A program made the position numbers and the translations under genes. Shown here piece by piece: positions 13,822 to 13,897 of a DNA stretch of 13,897 nt. Position 1 is the stretch's first letter; each line of letters starts with the position of its first letter. The DNA comes from Bog-1181 sp964565765. GTDB lineage: Bacteria > Oederibacteriota > PGYV01 > Palsa-1178. The stretch lies in the NCBI GenBank assembly GCA_964565765.1, contig CAZMGF010000057.1, forward strand, positions 1 through 13,897, read 5' to 3'. The notes beneath the pieces were generated by a model, which was given only the letters and a program-made list of their open reading frames with translations, had not been told where the DNA came from and ran no database searches.

Positions 13822-13897
13822 TTAAGCTGCGTGAAGCTTCATTACCACTTTTACTGCGTCATCCGGCATCGCATATAAGCTGCTCGATTGGCTAAAA
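13822..13897 (-). CDS. C-terminal fragment of an unidentified protein (enters from right edge)
   Basis: On the minus strand one frame is open from the window edge to a TAA at 13824-13822, giving 24 residues that include SSLYAMPDDAVKVVMKLHAA. The composition looks like a normal soluble protein end, and the stop falls just before the intergenic hairpins, so a real gene terminus is likely. The other two minus-strand frames were not shown to be better. Family not recognised. Confidence 0.45.
   Translation of the reverse strand, partial: FSQSSSLYAMPDDAVKVVMKLHAA

Overview
The window holds seven complete protein-coding genes, all on the minus strand and packed head to tail with gaps of 30 bp or less and two overlaps. 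A gene fragment on the same strand lies at each edge. The gene set points to a diderm (outer-membrane) bacterium: a Lol lipoprotein exporter (LolC/E-type permease plus LolD ATPase), a very large TamB/AsmA-like protein, and a signal-peptide protein. A ClpC-type unfoldase and the order lysS, lolC, lolD (familiar from Deltaproteobacteria and Elusimicrobia-like lineages), together with moderate GC and AT-rich intergenic repeats, suggest a non-gammaproteobacterial, probably uncultured lineage. Omnitrophota, Elusimicrobiota or Goldbacteria-like groups are possible; this placement is a low-confidence inference.

Layout, in transcription order from right to left. 13897-13822 is the C-terminus of an unidentified protein. 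13821-13678 is an intergenic region with two strong GC hairpins: one is a U-tract terminator that points the other way (+ strand), and the other sits over a possible promoter. The operon follows: PHP phosphoesterase (13677-12826), lysS (12829-11312), lolC/E (11284-10046), lolD (10053-9367), branched-chain aminotransferase (9352-8480), clpC (8466-6037) and tamB (6006-637). Ribosome binding sites support the starts of the PHP gene (a TTG rather than the upstream ATG), lolC, the aminotransferase (an internal ATG) and clpC.

The 461-bp gap at 176-636 is the richest non-coding stretch. It holds a 37-bp-arm imperfect inverted repeat that forms the 3' end of the operon and reaches into the tamB stop codon. 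It also holds a perfect CRP-type palindrome, a second perfect palindrome, and a good sigma70-type promoter. The promoter serves a secreted-protein gene whose first 58 codons are in the window.

Functionally the operon mixes translation (LysRS), amino-acid metabolism (aminotransferase), proteolysis (ClpC) and envelope biogenesis (Lol export and TamB lipid transport/OM assembly). The Lol pair and TamB would act on the same envelope. I see no defence system, mobile element with a transposase, CRISPR array or structural RNA gene. The best candidates for something new are the Pro/Thr tail on TamB, the AT-rich inverted repeat, and the CRP-like control region.
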